64,000 nt of DNA, taken from Portibacter marinus. Lineage in GTDB: Bacteria > Bacteroidota > Bacteroidia > Chitinophagales > Saprospiraceae. The translations under genes and the position numbers were made by a program. Positions within the stretch are counted from its first letter, which is position 1. Every line of letters begins with the position of its first letter. Location of the stretch: NCBI RefSeq assembly GCF_021533195.1, contig NZ_JAJNKB010000002.1, positions 434,001 through 498,000 on the forward strand. Reading direction: 5' to 3'. Positions 36,556 through 46,272 of the stretch are shown here, piece by piece. Below the pieces are notes generated by a model. It saw only the letters and a list, made by a program, of their open reading frames with translations. It was not told the origin of the DNA and made no database searches.

Positions 36556-38649
36556 TTAGTAACTGCCAAAGTACCTTCTCATGAACCACTCGACTGCAAG
36601 TAGGCCAAATATTAGAAAAAAAATCCACTTGTTATCCATGAACTTATTGGTCCTGGAACTGGCATAAATAACAGGCTTAATCTGATTGTTACCCTTAATC
36701 TTTGCAGCTAATGATTCCATATCATCCATCATAACAAGCTCACCTCCATATTTGTCCGAAAGTGATCTTAGAAGTCCATGTCTGGCAGTAAGATCAAAAG
36801 ATTCTAACTGAATACTTTCTACACTAAATCTGCCAGTCTGCTCTTGCTTTCTACCATTATGATCGGTGCTGGCGGTAAAACGATAACTCCCTGCTGGAAA
36901 TTGGCCTGCATCGAGATAATAGTAATTGTTTCTACGTGAAAATACGAAATCATACTTATTGCCACTCGCATCAAAAATGGATAGATTGACATCCGGCTCA
37001 TTAATTTTTTCATAGCTATCATTATACAACTCTGCCGTAATGATAATTTCTTCATTTTCTTTAAAGATGTTCTGAGCAGGATTGACGCGGAATTTACGCT
37101 TGTCTTCTTTCAGGGTCAAATACTGAAGAGATTTATTTACGAGTTCAGTGATTTCGTCGTAGTGGCCCTTCTGTAAATAATTAAACAGTCTCCACTTCCA
37201 TATACCTTCACCTGAAATCACAGCCGTTCTCGTACCGCCCTGATCATTAAAAGCTAACAAAGGATATTCAGTTTCTACTTTTCCGATCTTTTGATTAAGC
37301 AGGACATTTGAATTAGGAGCAACGGTATAATTTCCAAAGGGTGAAATCAGTGGAGGGTAATTAATGATTTCATTCGACAAGGGATCAGAGACCACGAAGG
37401 ATCTGAAACCTGATTTTAGAGTGGCCTGTACTTCATTTAATGAATTACTGTTTCCTTGAATGCTGATGACGTTTTGAATCGTGTTAAACCTGGACTGAGA
37501 AGTTTGACTTCCGAGGACATAAAGTTTTGCCGCGTTTTTTATGTTGGGCTTAGCCATAATTGCCGACAGATCAAAAGTATTGCTGGGTAGATTATGAAAT
37601 ATGACAAGGTCATAGGGTTCTGTGCCAATGTTGGCTGTGGAAGCATATTCTACTTCTATTTCATAATTTTTATTGGACTCAATGATCTGTTTGAAAGCAG
37701 AAACATCCGGATGTGGAGCGTTAGCAACCAGAAGAATTTTTTGTCGAGCATCCAAAACTTCAATAAAGATATCTTTACGGTTATTTCTTGTGGTGATTTC
37801 ACCTTCAATATTGGATAATGTTGCCACATACCTTATCACACCGCTGGTATTGGCTTCGATAATAAGTTCTTCAGTCGTAAAAAAATCGTTAGAATTGATT
37901 CTGATTGTTCGATTTTCAATCGTTTCGGTTCTGCCTCCTTCGTCATATCTGGACACTCTTAAATTAGTCGCTTGCCCAGCTGAATTTACAGCTTCAATAT
38001 CCAATTGTACAGAAAAACGGTCCCCTAGAAATACAATATTATTATTTAGTGCTCTTTTCAGAATTAAATCCTTCTTTTCAGTAGTATCACCTAATGCGAT
38101 GGGAAATAAAGGAGCGGTAATATTATTGTCAAGATAAAGCGGATTTTTACCTTCATTATAAATTCCATCTGTTGCTAAGATTATGGCACCCACATTCTGA
38201 TTGATGTATAATTCATCGATTTCAGAGAATACCTTTTCAAGATTGGTACTTTTTAAATTATTGGAATCGGGTAGGGTGGTGCTCATTTGATTACTGAAAT
38301 AGTAACGATCAACCTGGAAATCACTTTGTAGATTTTCTTCTAAGGAGGAAAGCGCACTGCCTACATTATCTGAAGTTTCCAGTTCTTGTACTGATGTTGA
38401 TTCATCAGAAGCTATAATGATGATCGGATTTTTAGTTTCTTCAAAAATGGATTTCAACATGGGTACCAAAAGCAAGAAACTCAATAAAAACACCGCGCCA
38501 AACCTGAAAAATCCAAGTAAATAAGGTAGCCAGTTTTTATGTTCCGCAAATTTTCTGTCTCTATAATATAGTGCTAAGGCGAATGCTAATCCGAGCAATA
38601 AACACAGCACGACGTAGATCGGAGGATACTGAAAAGTGAAATTTGACAA
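36556..38649 (-). CDS. VWA-like membrane protein with GATase-like region
   Basis: A 697-residue protein. Two N-terminal membrane helices (about 12-30 and 42-65) and one at the C-terminus (about 672-690) frame a large external domain. After the second helix a von Willebrand A-like region has a MIDAS-type DESTS (about 82-86) and, later, ATDGIYNEG. A central segment (about 303-420, starting ILLVANAPHPDVS) has the fold pattern of class I glutamine amidotransferase-like domains. Such proteins are frequent in Bacteroidota, often near Bat-type genes, but no batA/batB neighbour is here. Function unknown. Confidence 0.75.
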   Translation of the reverse strand: MSNFTFQYPPIYVVLCLLLGLAFALALYYRDRKFAEHKNWLPYLLGFFRFGAVFLLSFLLLVPMLKSIFEETKNPIIIIASDESTSVQELETSDNVGSALSSLEENLQSDFQVDRYYFSNQMSTTLPDSNNLKSTNLEKVFSEIDELYINQNVGAIILATDGIYNEGKNPLYLDNNITAPLFPIALGDTTEKKDLILKRALNNNIVFLGDRFSVQLDIEAVNSAGQATNLRVSRYDEGGRTETIENRTIRINSNDFFTTEELIIEANTSGVIRYVATLSNIEGEITTRNNRKDIFIEVLDARQKILLVANAPHPDVSAFKQIIESNKNYEIEVEYASTANIGTEPYDLVIFHNLPSNTFDLSAIMAKPNIKNAAKLYVLGSQTSQSRFNTIQNVISIQGNSNSLNEVQATLKSGFRSFVVSDPLSNEIINYPPLISPFGNYTVAPNSNVLLNQKIGKVETEYPLLAFNDQGGTRTAVISGEGIWKWRLFNYLQKGHYDEITELVNKSLQYLTLKEDKRKFRVNPAQNIFKENEEIIITAELYNDSYEKINEPDVNLSIFDASGNKYDFVFSRRNNYYYLDAGQFPAGSYRFTASTDHNGRKQEQTGRFSVESIQLESFDLTARHGLLRSLSDKYGGELVMMDDMESLAAKIKGNNQIKPVIYASSRTNKFMDNKWIFFLIFGLLAVEWFMRRYFGSY

Positions 38650-38793
38650 ATCTTATGGATTAATGATGGCAAATATGTGAATTACAAATCTATAACACTT
38701 TAATATTGTTAAGTATTTTGAAAAACGGCGTTTTCTGCAATTCATTTTAGTGCTTTTGCGTTTTCGTCATAGATTTACTGCATATTTATATAT

Positions 38794-40068
38794 ATGAAAA
38801 AAGGAATAATACTTGGGTTTTTAATGTTTTTATGTGCTCAGGCATGGGCTTCGTTCATTCTCATACCCATGGAACATGAAACTCAGCGAAATCATCTGAA
38901 AGCTTATGGCATCACTTATTGGATCCTGGATGCAGGTGGGGAGGCCTATTGGCTTCTTAACTACAGAGGAGGCAGTTTTGCATTTGCACATTCATCCAGG
39001 GCAGAAAAAGAATTGTTGACTAGAGGTGTCAGTTACGAAGTCATCAGCGATAGTCAGTTTGGTAAAATCAGAAGTGATATTGGTGATCCGGAGGTGAATC
39101 AAGAGGTCATCAAGTTAGAGAAAGCTCCTAAAATCGCTGTATACACCCCTGATTTCAATAGTCGGGGAGAAAAAATACAACCTTGGGATGATGCAGTGAC
39201 GTTGGTATTGACTTATGCGGAAATACCTTATGAAACAATTTACGATAGAGATGTGCTTGAAAATAAACTTGCAGAATACGATTGGCTTCACTTACACCAT
39301 GAAGATTTTACAGGCCAATATGGTAAGTTTTATGCTTCTCAGCATACTCAAAAGTGGTACAGGGAAAATCAAAGAAAGATGGAAGAATTGGCAGGTTCTC
39401 TCGGTTTTGCCAAGGTTTCGCAATTAAAACTTTCAGTGGCTAAGAAAATTAAAGAATATATTGAAGGTGGTGGATTTATGTTCGCCATGTGTTCAGCTAC
39501 AGATACGTACGATATTGCTTTAGCAGCGGAGGGTGTAGATATTGTTGGCAATGTATATGATGGTGATGGCATGGATCCCAATGCGCAATCTAAATTAGAC
39601 TACAGTAAAACACTGGCCTTTAAAGATTTCCGATTGGTCATGAATCCAATGGAGTATGAACATTCATCCATTGACCACAAAAAAAGAAAAGTGACTCCTA
39701 AAACTGATTATATTACCTTATTTGATTTCTCAGCAAAATATGATCACATTCCGGCCATGTTGACGCAGAACCATACCACAACTGTAAAAGGATTTATGGG
39801 ACAGGCAACGGCATTTAGTAAAGCATATGTGAAATCTGACGTTCTTATTTTAGGGGATAATAAAGCTGATAATGAAGCCAGATACATCCATGGCACTCAT
39901 GGATATGGGACCTGGACTTTTTACGGGGGCCATGATCCTGAAGACTACCGGCATTATGTAGGTGATCCTGAGACCGACCTGAATTTACATCCTAATTCAC
40001 CCGGATACCGCTTGATATTAAATAACATTCTTTTTCCGGCAGCGAAGAAGAAAAAGCGTAAGACATAA
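38794..40068 (+). CDS. Secreted GATase1-like protein (often named asparagine synthetase B)
   Basis: A 424-residue exported protein with a signal peptide (about 1-19). Close relatives in Bacteroidota databases carry the name asparagine synthetase B, but I see no SGGxDS nucleotide site or N-terminal Cys glutaminase, so the name is not supported. What is visible is a GATase1/ThuA-like pattern: strand IAVYTPDF at about 114-121, a nucleophile-elbow-like Cys at 233 in MFAMCSATD, and H380 in GGHDPED, resembling a Cys-His-acid site. The end is a Lys/Arg-rich tail. Followed 3 bp later by a DUF6794 gene. Substrate unknown. Confidence 0.7.
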   Translation: MKKGIILGFLMFLCAQAWASFILIPMEHETQRNHLKAYGITYWILDAGGEAYWLLNYRGGSFAFAHSSRAEKELLTRGVSYEVISDSQFGKIRSDIGDPEVNQEVIKLEKAPKIAVYTPDFNSRGEKIQPWDDAVTLVLTYAEIPYETIYDRDVLENKLAEYDWLHLHHEDFTGQYGKFYASQHTQKWYRENQRKMEELAGSLGFAKVSQLKLSVAKKIKEYIEGGGFMFAMCSATDTYDIALAAEGVDIVGNVYDGDGMDPNAQSKLDYSKTLAFKDFRLVMNPMEYEHSSIDHKKRKVTPKTDYITLFDFSAKYDHIPAMLTQNHTTTVKGFMGQATAFSKAYVKSDVLILGDNKADNEARYIHGTHGYGTWTFYGGHDPEDYRHYVGDPETDLNLHPNSPGYRLILNNILFPAAKKKKRKT

Positions 40069-40071
40069 TAA

Positions 40072-40581
40072 ATGAAGTATATTTTCATCTCCTTGTTCTT
40101 TTTTGTTGTAGGTCAATCTTACACTCAGGACCCAGTCCATGACGAAAAATCTTTCGAAGAGAGATATGAACGCAACATTAAGAAGTCAAGGATAAATGGA
40201 GTTTACATTCCAAAGGATCTGGATGAGGCCATGTCTGAGCTACTTGCTCTTTCCTCTAAAGAGGCTTTAGAGAAATTTAAAAACGGTGAAGAAGTCGTGG
40301 TGGCTAAGAAATTGCATTTTGGTTTAGGCCGGTGGATGATATACAACTGGAACTTTTACGAAGGCTCGAGGTTTTCACACTTCTTAAGCCAAAAAGGAAT
40401 AACACACCCAGACGACCAGGCCCAACTGGTTATTGTGAGTTTGCATAGAAAACTAAATGGAAGGGATTTAGATGTTGAAGGTCAGATTCAAACCTTCATA
40501 AAGGCTCGTGAAGAGGAGAGGAATACTCAATTGAAAGTGCTGAAGCAGGAGACGAGGATCAGGCCTAATGAGAAAGGTTGA
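40072..40581 (+). CDS. DUF6794 domain secreted protein
   Basis: A 169-residue protein with a signal peptide (about 1-18) and a DUF6794-like helical domain (about 45-125) holding the pattern IPKDLDEAM and GLGRWMIYNWNFYEGS. The charged C-terminus (about 135-169) is probably helical. The domain has no established function. It starts 3 bp after the GATase-like gene, so the two are probably made together and exported. Confidence 0.7.
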   Translation: MKYIFISLFFFVVGQSYTQDPVHDEKSFEERYERNIKKSRINGVYIPKDLDEAMSELLALSSKEALEKFKNGEEVVVAKKLHFGLGRWMIYNWNFYEGSRFSHFLSQKGITHPDDQAQLVIVSLHRKLNGRDLDVEGQIQTFIKAREEERNTQLKVLKQETRIRPNEKG

Positions 40582-40632
40582 CTTGCGACGTATTAGTATT
40601 TTCTTACATTTGCAAACTAAATCATTCAATGC

Positions 40633-43212
40633 ATGGCAAAGAATTTATTGATCGTTGAGTCACCAGCGAAGGCTAAAACAATAGAGAAATATCTTGGAAA
40701 AGACTTCAAAGTGAAATCGAGTTTCGGTCACATCAGAGATCTTGATAAAGGATCAAAGGGTGTAGATATTGAAAATGACTTCGAGCCTAGCTATGTCGTT
40801 TCACCTGAAAAAAGGAAGGTCGTTAAAGATCTTAAAGATTGGGTAAGCAAGGTCGATGAGGTTTGGTTAGCAACGGATGAGGATCGAGAGGGGGAGGCCA
40901 TTTCATGGCACCTTTGTAAAGAGTTAGGTTTAGATGAAATGAAAACCAAGAGAATTGTTTTCAGAGAGATCACCAAACCAGCCATTCAATCTGCCATTGA
41001 GAAACCAAGGAAGGTGGATATTAACCTTGTCAATGCCCAACAAGCCAGAAGAATTTTAGATCGTCTGGTAGGTTTTGAACTTTCAGAAACGCTCTGGAGA
41101 AAAGTGAAAGGCAAGCTTTCAGCAGGCCGAGTCCAGTCTGTAGCTGTGAAATTGATCGTCGAGAAAGAGAGGGAAATAAGAGACCATGTGAGTGAAAATT
41201 ACTATAAAGTAGTAGCGGTTTTCGAGGTGGATAGCGGCAAGGGTGGCAAAGCTGAGTTAAAAGCAGATCTGAAAAACCGGATCCCCGAATTGAAAGAGGC
41301 AGAAGCCTTTCTTGAAAAATCAAAAGGTTCTAAGTATTCCATTACAAGCATTGACATAAAGCCCACTCAAAGAAAGCCGGCTCCACCATTTACAACATCT
41401 ACTTTACAGCAGGAAGCCAGTAGAAAGTTAGGCTTTAGTGTAAACAGAACCATGTCTGCTGCACAGAAACTTTACGAGCAGGGTTTGATCACCTACATGC
41501 GAACGGATTCTAACAATTTGAGTGATATCGCTCTACAAAGCATTGAAGAACAAATAGTGAAGGAGTATGGTAAAGAGTACTCCACTCCCCGTAAATACAA
41601 GTCAAAAAATAGCAGTGCTCAGGAAGCACACGAAGCGATTAGACCTACATATATTGAGAATCAAGGTGTAGGAAATGACAGGGATCAGCAGAGGCTCTAC
41701 GAGTTAATTTGGAAAAGAACTATTGCTTCACAAATGTCGAATGCCAAGATTGAAAAAACAGAAGTGAAAATAGCCAGTTCGAAGGTAGCTGACGCTGATT
41801 TCAGAGCGAGCGGAGAAGTCTTAAAATTCGAAGGTTTTCTAAAAGTCTACATTGAATCCAATGATGATGATGAAGAAGAAGAAGCCAAAGGCATGTTGCC
41901 ACCGCTCCATAAGGGGCAACAACTTGACTTAAAAGAGCTACAGGCTACTGAAAGATTTACCAGGCCGCCGGCAAGATATACAGAAGCAAGTCTGGTGAAA
42001 AAATTGGAAGAACTTGGCATCGGCCGCCCTTCAACATATGCCCCTACGATCACAAAAATCATGGAGAAGGATCGTGGTTATGTGACCAAGGAGAGTAGAG
42101 AAGGGGAGGAGCGCAAATACCAATACCTGACTTTAGCGCAAGATCAAATTAAGAAGGAAGAAAAAACCGAAATTACGGGAAGTACTTCTAATAGATTATA
42201 TTCCACCGATATTGGAATGGTGGTCACAGATTTCCTGGAAGAGCACTTCGGAGGAATTTTAGAATATGGTTTTACAGCAGATATCGAGGAAGAATTCGAT
42301 GTGATTGCTGAGGGTGGAAAAGAATGGAAAGAGATGCTGCGAAACTTCTACAATCCATTTCACGATAAAGTAGAAGAAACCATCGCAAATGCAGATCGTG
42401 CAAAAGGGAAACGAGAATTGGGTAAAGATCCAAAAACAGGACATACTGTTTTGGTTCAAATTACCAGATATGGGCCAGTGGTGCAGATCGGCACCAGAGA
42501 AGAGGTAGGAGAAGATGGTAAACCTCAATTTGCCAATCTGAAGCCCGGACAGTCCATGGAGACCATCAGCTATGAAGATGCGATGGAACTTTTTAAGTTG
42601 CCTAGAGTACTTGGAGAATATAAGGGGGAGGAGCTTTCCGTTAATTCAGGAAGGTATGGGCCATACGTGAAATACGGTGAGAAGAAGTTTGTTTCATTGC
42701 CTAAGGGCGGTGATCCACTGGAGATAACCAAAGAGGAAGCATTAGAATTGGTGAAACAAAAGGAAAAAGAGGATGCGCCTATCGGTACTTATAAAGGGGT
42801 AGACATCACGAAAGGTCGAGGAAGATTTGGACCATTTCTTAAATATGGCTCTCTGTATGTCAATGTTCCGAAGCGCTACGACTTTGACAATATATCCATT
42901 GAAGATGCACACGACTTGATTGCTAAAAAAATCGAGAAAGAAGCCAATCGCTATATTCAGCAGTGGCCAGATGAGAAGATCTCCATTGAAAATGCGAGGT
43001 GGGGACCTGTTGTGAAGTTCGGTCGAAAATTTGTCAAAATTCCAAAGAAGGGAGATGATAAATTGACGGCGGAAGACTTGAAAGAAGTTAGCCTGGAAGA
43101 GGTGAAGAAATGGATTGAGGCGGAGTTACCAGGTTCCTTTAAAGATAAGAAGAAAGCGACCACCAAAAAGAAACCCGCCGCTAAAAAGAAAGCTACGTCT
43201 AAGAAGAAGTAA
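40633..43212 (+). CDS. topA: DNA topoisomerase I (type IA)
   Basis: TopA relaxes negative supercoils by a transient single-strand break. The 859-residue protein has the Toprim domain with E9 in IVESPAKAKT and the DEDREGE motif (D82, D84), the active-site Y288 in ITYMRTDS, and GIGRPSTYA. In place of Cys4 zinc fingers the C-terminus has several topoisomerase C-terminal repeats (RYGPVVQIG, RYGPYVKYG, RFGPFLKYG, RWGPVVKFG, about 600-800). It ends in a Lys-rich tail (about 833-859) resembling histone H1-type tails. Its ATG lies 51 bp after the preceding gene's stop. Confidence 0.96.
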   Translation: MAKNLLIVESPAKAKTIEKYLGKDFKVKSSFGHIRDLDKGSKGVDIENDFEPSYVVSPEKRKVVKDLKDWVSKVDEVWLATDEDREGEAISWHLCKELGLDEMKTKRIVFREITKPAIQSAIEKPRKVDINLVNAQQARRILDRLVGFELSETLWRKVKGKLSAGRVQSVAVKLIVEKEREIRDHVSENYYKVVAVFEVDSGKGGKAELKADLKNRIPELKEAEAFLEKSKGSKYSITSIDIKPTQRKPAPPFTTSTLQQEASRKLGFSVNRTMSAAQKLYEQGLITYMRTDSNNLSDIALQSIEEQIVKEYGKEYSTPRKYKSKNSSAQEAHEAIRPTYIENQGVGNDRDQQRLYELIWKRTIASQMSNAKIEKTEVKIASSKVADADFRASGEVLKFEGFLKVYIESNDDDEEEEAKGMLPPLHKGQQLDLKELQATERFTRPPARYTEASLVKKLEELGIGRPSTYAPTITKIMEKDRGYVTKESREGEERKYQYLTLAQDQIKKEEKTEITGSTSNRLYSTDIGMVVTDFLEEHFGGILEYGFTADIEEEFDVIAEGGKEWKEMLRNFYNPFHDKVEETIANADRAKGKRELGKDPKTGHTVLVQITRYGPVVQIGTREEVGEDGKPQFANLKPGQSMETISYEDAMELFKLPRVLGEYKGEELSVNSGRYGPYVKYGEKKFVSLPKGGDPLEITKEEALELVKQKEKEDAPIGTYKGVDITKGRGRFGPFLKYGSLYVNVPKRYDFDNISIEDAHDLIAKKIEKEANRYIQQWPDEKISIENARWGPVVKFGRKFVKIPKKGDDKLTAEDLKEVSLEEVKKWIEAELPGSFKDKKKATTKKKPAAKKKATSKKK

Positions 43213-43251
43213 TGGATTGGTGTTTTAAACGCCTTGGTAATGTCTTCTTAA

Positions 43252-44343
43252 TTACTCCAAATCTTCTAAGATGAAAGAAGCCGTTCTTTTCGAAGCACCG
43301 GGTTTTCCTAGTTTTTTATGCAATTCCTGATAGTCACTTAGCATTTGACTATTATCTCGAATGAGTTTTGTTAACGCATACTTTAATTTATCGATTGTTA
43401 ATTCATTTTGTATCAGTTCGGGCACTGCCGGTTTGTCTAGAATTAGATTGACCAGGGAGATATACTTAGTTTGAATCACTCGTTTGCCAATTTCATAAGA
43501 AAGCATAGAAGTTTTGTAAGCTACAATCTGGGGTGTATGAAATAAAGCCGTCTCCAGGGTTGCTGTTCCGGAAGTTACCAGAGCTGCGGATGCCTTGTCT
43601 AATAGTTCGTAAGTCGTTCTTTTTGAAAAGGTAAAATTTTGGCCTGCTTTTGATGTTAAGTCGCGATAAAAAGACAATTCGAAATGCGGCATGACCGAAA
43701 CTTCAAACTGAAGTTGAGGCATTTCTTTTGATAAGGAGGCGAAGATTGGAAGCATTTTCTCAATTTCTTGCCTGCGGCTTCCCGGGAGCACTGCAATCAG
43801 TCCTTTTGTTTTTGATTGTAGCGATTTTTCTTGATTGACCGAATCTAAAAGGGGATTGCCGACATAAGTAGCTTCATATCCAAACTTGCGATAAAAATCC
43901 TCTTCAAATGGAAAGATCACAAATATTCGATCCATCCACTTTGCCAATTTATGAATTCTGCTGCTTTTCCACGCCCAAACTTTGGGTGATATATAATAGT
44001 AGAATTTAGTATGCACCAGCATTTTTCGGAGCCTGGAAGCAATCCTTAGGTTGAATCCCGGAAAATCAATAAAAACGATGGCATCAGGTGCAAAATCTTC
44101 TATGAGTTGTGCTGTTTTGGTGAGATTGCGAAGAATCTTATTAAGATTGGAAAAGACTTCAAGAAAGCCCATATAGGAAAAGGCTTCGTAGTTTCGAAGG
44201 ACTTCAGCACCAGCTGCTGCCATTTTTTTACCACCGTAAGCGGCGATTTTGATTTTCTTGTTTGTAGCAAGCATAGCTGAAACGAGATGAGATCCATGTA
44301 AGTCTCCGGACGCTTCTCCTGCTATAAGAAAGATCTTATGCAC
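43252..44343 (-). CDS. lpxB: Lipid-A-disaccharide synthase
   Basis: LpxB joins UDP-2,3-diacylglucosamine and lipid X to make the lipid A disaccharide. The 363-residue protein has the N-terminal AGEASGDLHG motif, the central FPGFNLRIA and YYISPKVWAW segments, and the VLPGSRRQEI substrate site. I chose GTG at 44343, which puts HKIFLIAGEASGD at the N-terminus as in relatives and leaves an 8-bp overlap with the upstream gene. The only ATG (44382) would add 13 residues inside the upstream gene. Last gene of a minus-strand envelope operon. Confidence 0.93.
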   Translation of the reverse strand: MHKIFLIAGEASGDLHGSHLVSAMLATNKKIKIAAYGGKKMAAAGAEVLRNYEAFSYMGFLEVFSNLNKILRNLTKTAQLIEDFAPDAIVFIDFPGFNLRIASRLRKMLVHTKFYYYISPKVWAWKSSRIHKLAKWMDRIFVIFPFEEDFYRKFGYEATYVGNPLLDSVNQEKSLQSKTKGLIAVLPGSRRQEIEKMLPIFASLSKEMPQLQFEVSVMPHFELSFYRDLTSKAGQNFTFSKRTTYELLDKASAALVTSGTATLETALFHTPQIVAYKTSMLSYEIGKRVIQTKYISLVNLILDKPAVPELIQNELTIDKLKYALTKLIRDNSQMLSDYQELHKKLGKPGASKRTASFILEDLE

Positions 44344-44644
44344 CGAATAATATTTCTCTGTACATGAATATCCAAATGGCAATGTAAATAACTGTAGGTA
44401 TGAGCAATCCTCTCATGGTTTCATCAAATCGCTTTTTGCGATAGATTTCAAATGGTACGATATTCGTACAGATTCCAAGCAAACCCAGTGTTCTGGTTCT
44501 ACGCGCAGCACTTCCAGCCGTCACTTCATCCATAATTCCAGCGGACTCCATGGCTTCAAAAAGCATCATGAACAAAGCATACCCTACGATTGGGACACAA
44601 ATGCCAATGATTAATCCAAGCAGTATATGGTTCTTATTCAACAT
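44336..44644 (-). CDS. Small membrane protein, unknown function
   Basis: A 102-residue protein with two or three hydrophobic helices: about 7-28, 55-68 and 80-98, and a basic loop (RRTRT, YRKKRFDETM). No known family recognised. The ATG at 44644 overlaps the surE stop by one base, and its own stop overlaps lpxB. Position inside a lipid A/phospholipid gene set suggests an envelope role but nothing more can be said. Confidence 0.7.
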   Translation of the reverse strand: MLNKNHILLGLIIGICVPIVGYALFMMLFEAMESAGIMDEVTAGSAARRTRTLGLLGICTNIVPFEIYRKKRFDETMRGLLIPTVIYIAIWIFMYREILFGA

Positions 44645-45417
44645 CACTTGATTTTTTCAAAGTTGCTCAATTTCGGAATGGCTTCATGGCGAGTCAGATC
44701 GTGGTCTGAAGGAACTACAGAGACATAATTATTTTCAAGGGCATGAAGATCTGTCTCCTCTTCGTGTTTCTTTTGAACAAACTCACCAGTTAGCCAATAA
44801 TATTTTTGCCCCCGAGGGTCTTCGCCTTCCTGAAATTTTTCAATCCAGTTACCATCGGCTTGTCTGCATACTTTTATCCCTTTGATGTCCTTAAGTGGAA
44901 CCGACGGAATGTTGACATTGAGCAGGTTACATTCCTTTAATCCATTTCGAAGCGCTTCTTGTGCGATTCTTCGAGCAAAATGAGCGGAAGCCGTAAAATC
45001 TGCACTAAATGAAAAGTCTAGCAGTGAAAAACCTATAGAGTCGATTCCTTCTATGCTAGCTTCCATGGCTGCAGACATGGTTCCGGAATAAATGATATTG
45101 ATAGATGCATTAGATCCATGATTGATGCCCGAAACACAAAGGTCTATTTTTCTATCTTTAAGGATTACATTTTTTGCGAGCTTCACGCAATCTACCGGAG
45201 TACCTGTGCATTCATAAGCTTCAACCCCCTTGAAAATATCTGTTTTCTTTAACCTTATTGGTTGAGTTAAAGTTATGGCGTGACCCTGTCCTGACTGAGG
45301 ACTATCAGGAGCCACTACGACTACCTCACCCAGTAATTGCATTTCATTGACCAGGGCTTTAATCCCCGGAGCAGTTATTCCGTCATCATTGGTAACCAGA
45401 ATTAATTTCTTCTCCAT
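44644..45417 (-). CDS. surE: 5'/3'-nucleotidase SurE
   Basis: SurE dephosphorylates nucleoside monophosphates and is linked to stationary-phase survival. The 257-residue protein has the metal site NDDG (N10, D11, D12) at the N-terminus, followed by VVVAPDSPQSGQGHAIT, and later VSGINHGSNASINIIYSGTM, the family's second signature. Length matches. It is 51 bp downstream of cdsA and coupled to the small membrane protein. The surE-lpxB neighbourhood is common in Bacteroidota. Confidence 0.95.
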   Translation of the reverse strand: MEKKLILVTNDDGITAPGIKALVNEMQLLGEVVVVAPDSPQSGQGHAITLTQPIRLKKTDIFKGVEAYECTGTPVDCVKLAKNVILKDRKIDLCVSGINHGSNASINIIYSGTMSAAMEASIEGIDSIGFSLLDFSFSADFTASAHFARRIAQEALRNGLKECNLLNVNIPSVPLKDIKGIKVCRQADGNWIEKFQEGEDPRGQKYYWLTGEFVQKKHEEETDLHALENNYVSVVPSDHDLTRHEAIPKLSNFEKIK

Positions 45418-45468
45418 CTTTTTGTATCCAAATTCACAAGTGTTTCTACTGCCAAGATTGACATGAAA

Positions 45469-46272
45469 CTAAAATACCTCAAATATGACCATTAGTAAGC
45501 ATACAAATGGAATCACAAAGATAAAACTATCAAATCTATCCAGGAAGCCACCATGACCAGGTAAAAAAGACCCTGAATCTTTTACTTTAAAATGTCTTTT
45601 AAGATAACTTTCAAAAAGATCACCGATTCCTCCCAATAGCCAAACGATGAAGCCTAGAAAGACATAAAATAACAATGGGAATTCACCAAAAACATACTTT
45701 AATCCGACAGCAACCAGAATGGTCATAATACCAGCTCCTAGAAATCCTTCCCAGGTTTTCCCGGGAGATATTTTGTAATAGAGCTTATTTTTGCCGATGG
45801 CTGAGCCTACAATATAAGCGAAGGTGTCACTAGACCAGATTAACAGAATAACGCAGAGGACCAGTTCCCATTGAAATGGTGGTTTCAATAAGACCACTCT
45901 CAACAGATACAAAGGCACTCCAATGTAGAAAAATGCAGTAAGGGGAGAAAATTTCTCTAAAAAATTGGCGCCTCGGTTTCTAATCATCAGAGTGGTGAAA
46001 AGAAGCATCAAGATGCAACTCAGGACAATAGATATCATCAGTCCCATTTGCTTCATCGGAAAATACATGGATAAAACGTAGGGAAGAAAGCCAGCGATCA
46101 TCGTAAACATCATTGCTGGTGCCTGAACATTTCTTCTCAGCATTCTGGCCAATTCAAAAGATGCAAACAGTGATATTAAGCCAAACAGCATGATACAACT
46201 GACCTCTCCGCCATAGATGGAGGCTAGAACGATGACTCCGAAAATAATTCCTGTAATGATCCTAGGCTTCAT
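45469..46272 (-). CDS. cdsA: Phosphatidate cytidylyltransferase
   Basis: CdsA makes CDP-diacylglycerol from phosphatidic acid and CTP at the inner membrane, the branch point of phospholipid synthesis. The 267-residue protein has about seven or eight helices. The C-terminal signature is complete: SPGKTWEGFLGA (about 164-175), GDLFESYLKRHFKVKDSG, and LPGHGGFLDRFDS with its catalytic aspartates. It overlaps the upstream CPBP gene by 11 bp. Confidence 0.95.
   Translation of the reverse strand: MKPRIITGIIFGVIVLASIYGGEVSCIMLFGLISLFASFELARMLRRNVQAPAMMFTMIAGFLPYVLSMYFPMKQMGLMISIVLSCILMLLFTTLMIRNRGANFLEKFSPLTAFFYIGVPLYLLRVVLLKPPFQWELVLCVILLIWSSDTFAYIVGSAIGKNKLYYKISPGKTWEGFLGAGIMTILVAVGLKYVFGEFPLLFYVFLGFIVWLLGGIGDLFESYLKRHFKVKDSGSFLPGHGGFLDRFDSFIFVIPFVCLLMVIFEVF

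Noticed and set aside
38794-40068. The name asparagine synthetase B for this protein
   Set aside because: No SGGxDS ATP-pyrophosphatase motif and no N-terminal catalytic Cys, while a signal peptide is present; function left open.
43212-43232. Short inverted repeat GGTGTT/AACGCC after topA
   Set aside because: Only about 6 bp with a tiny loop and no T-tract; too weak for a terminator.
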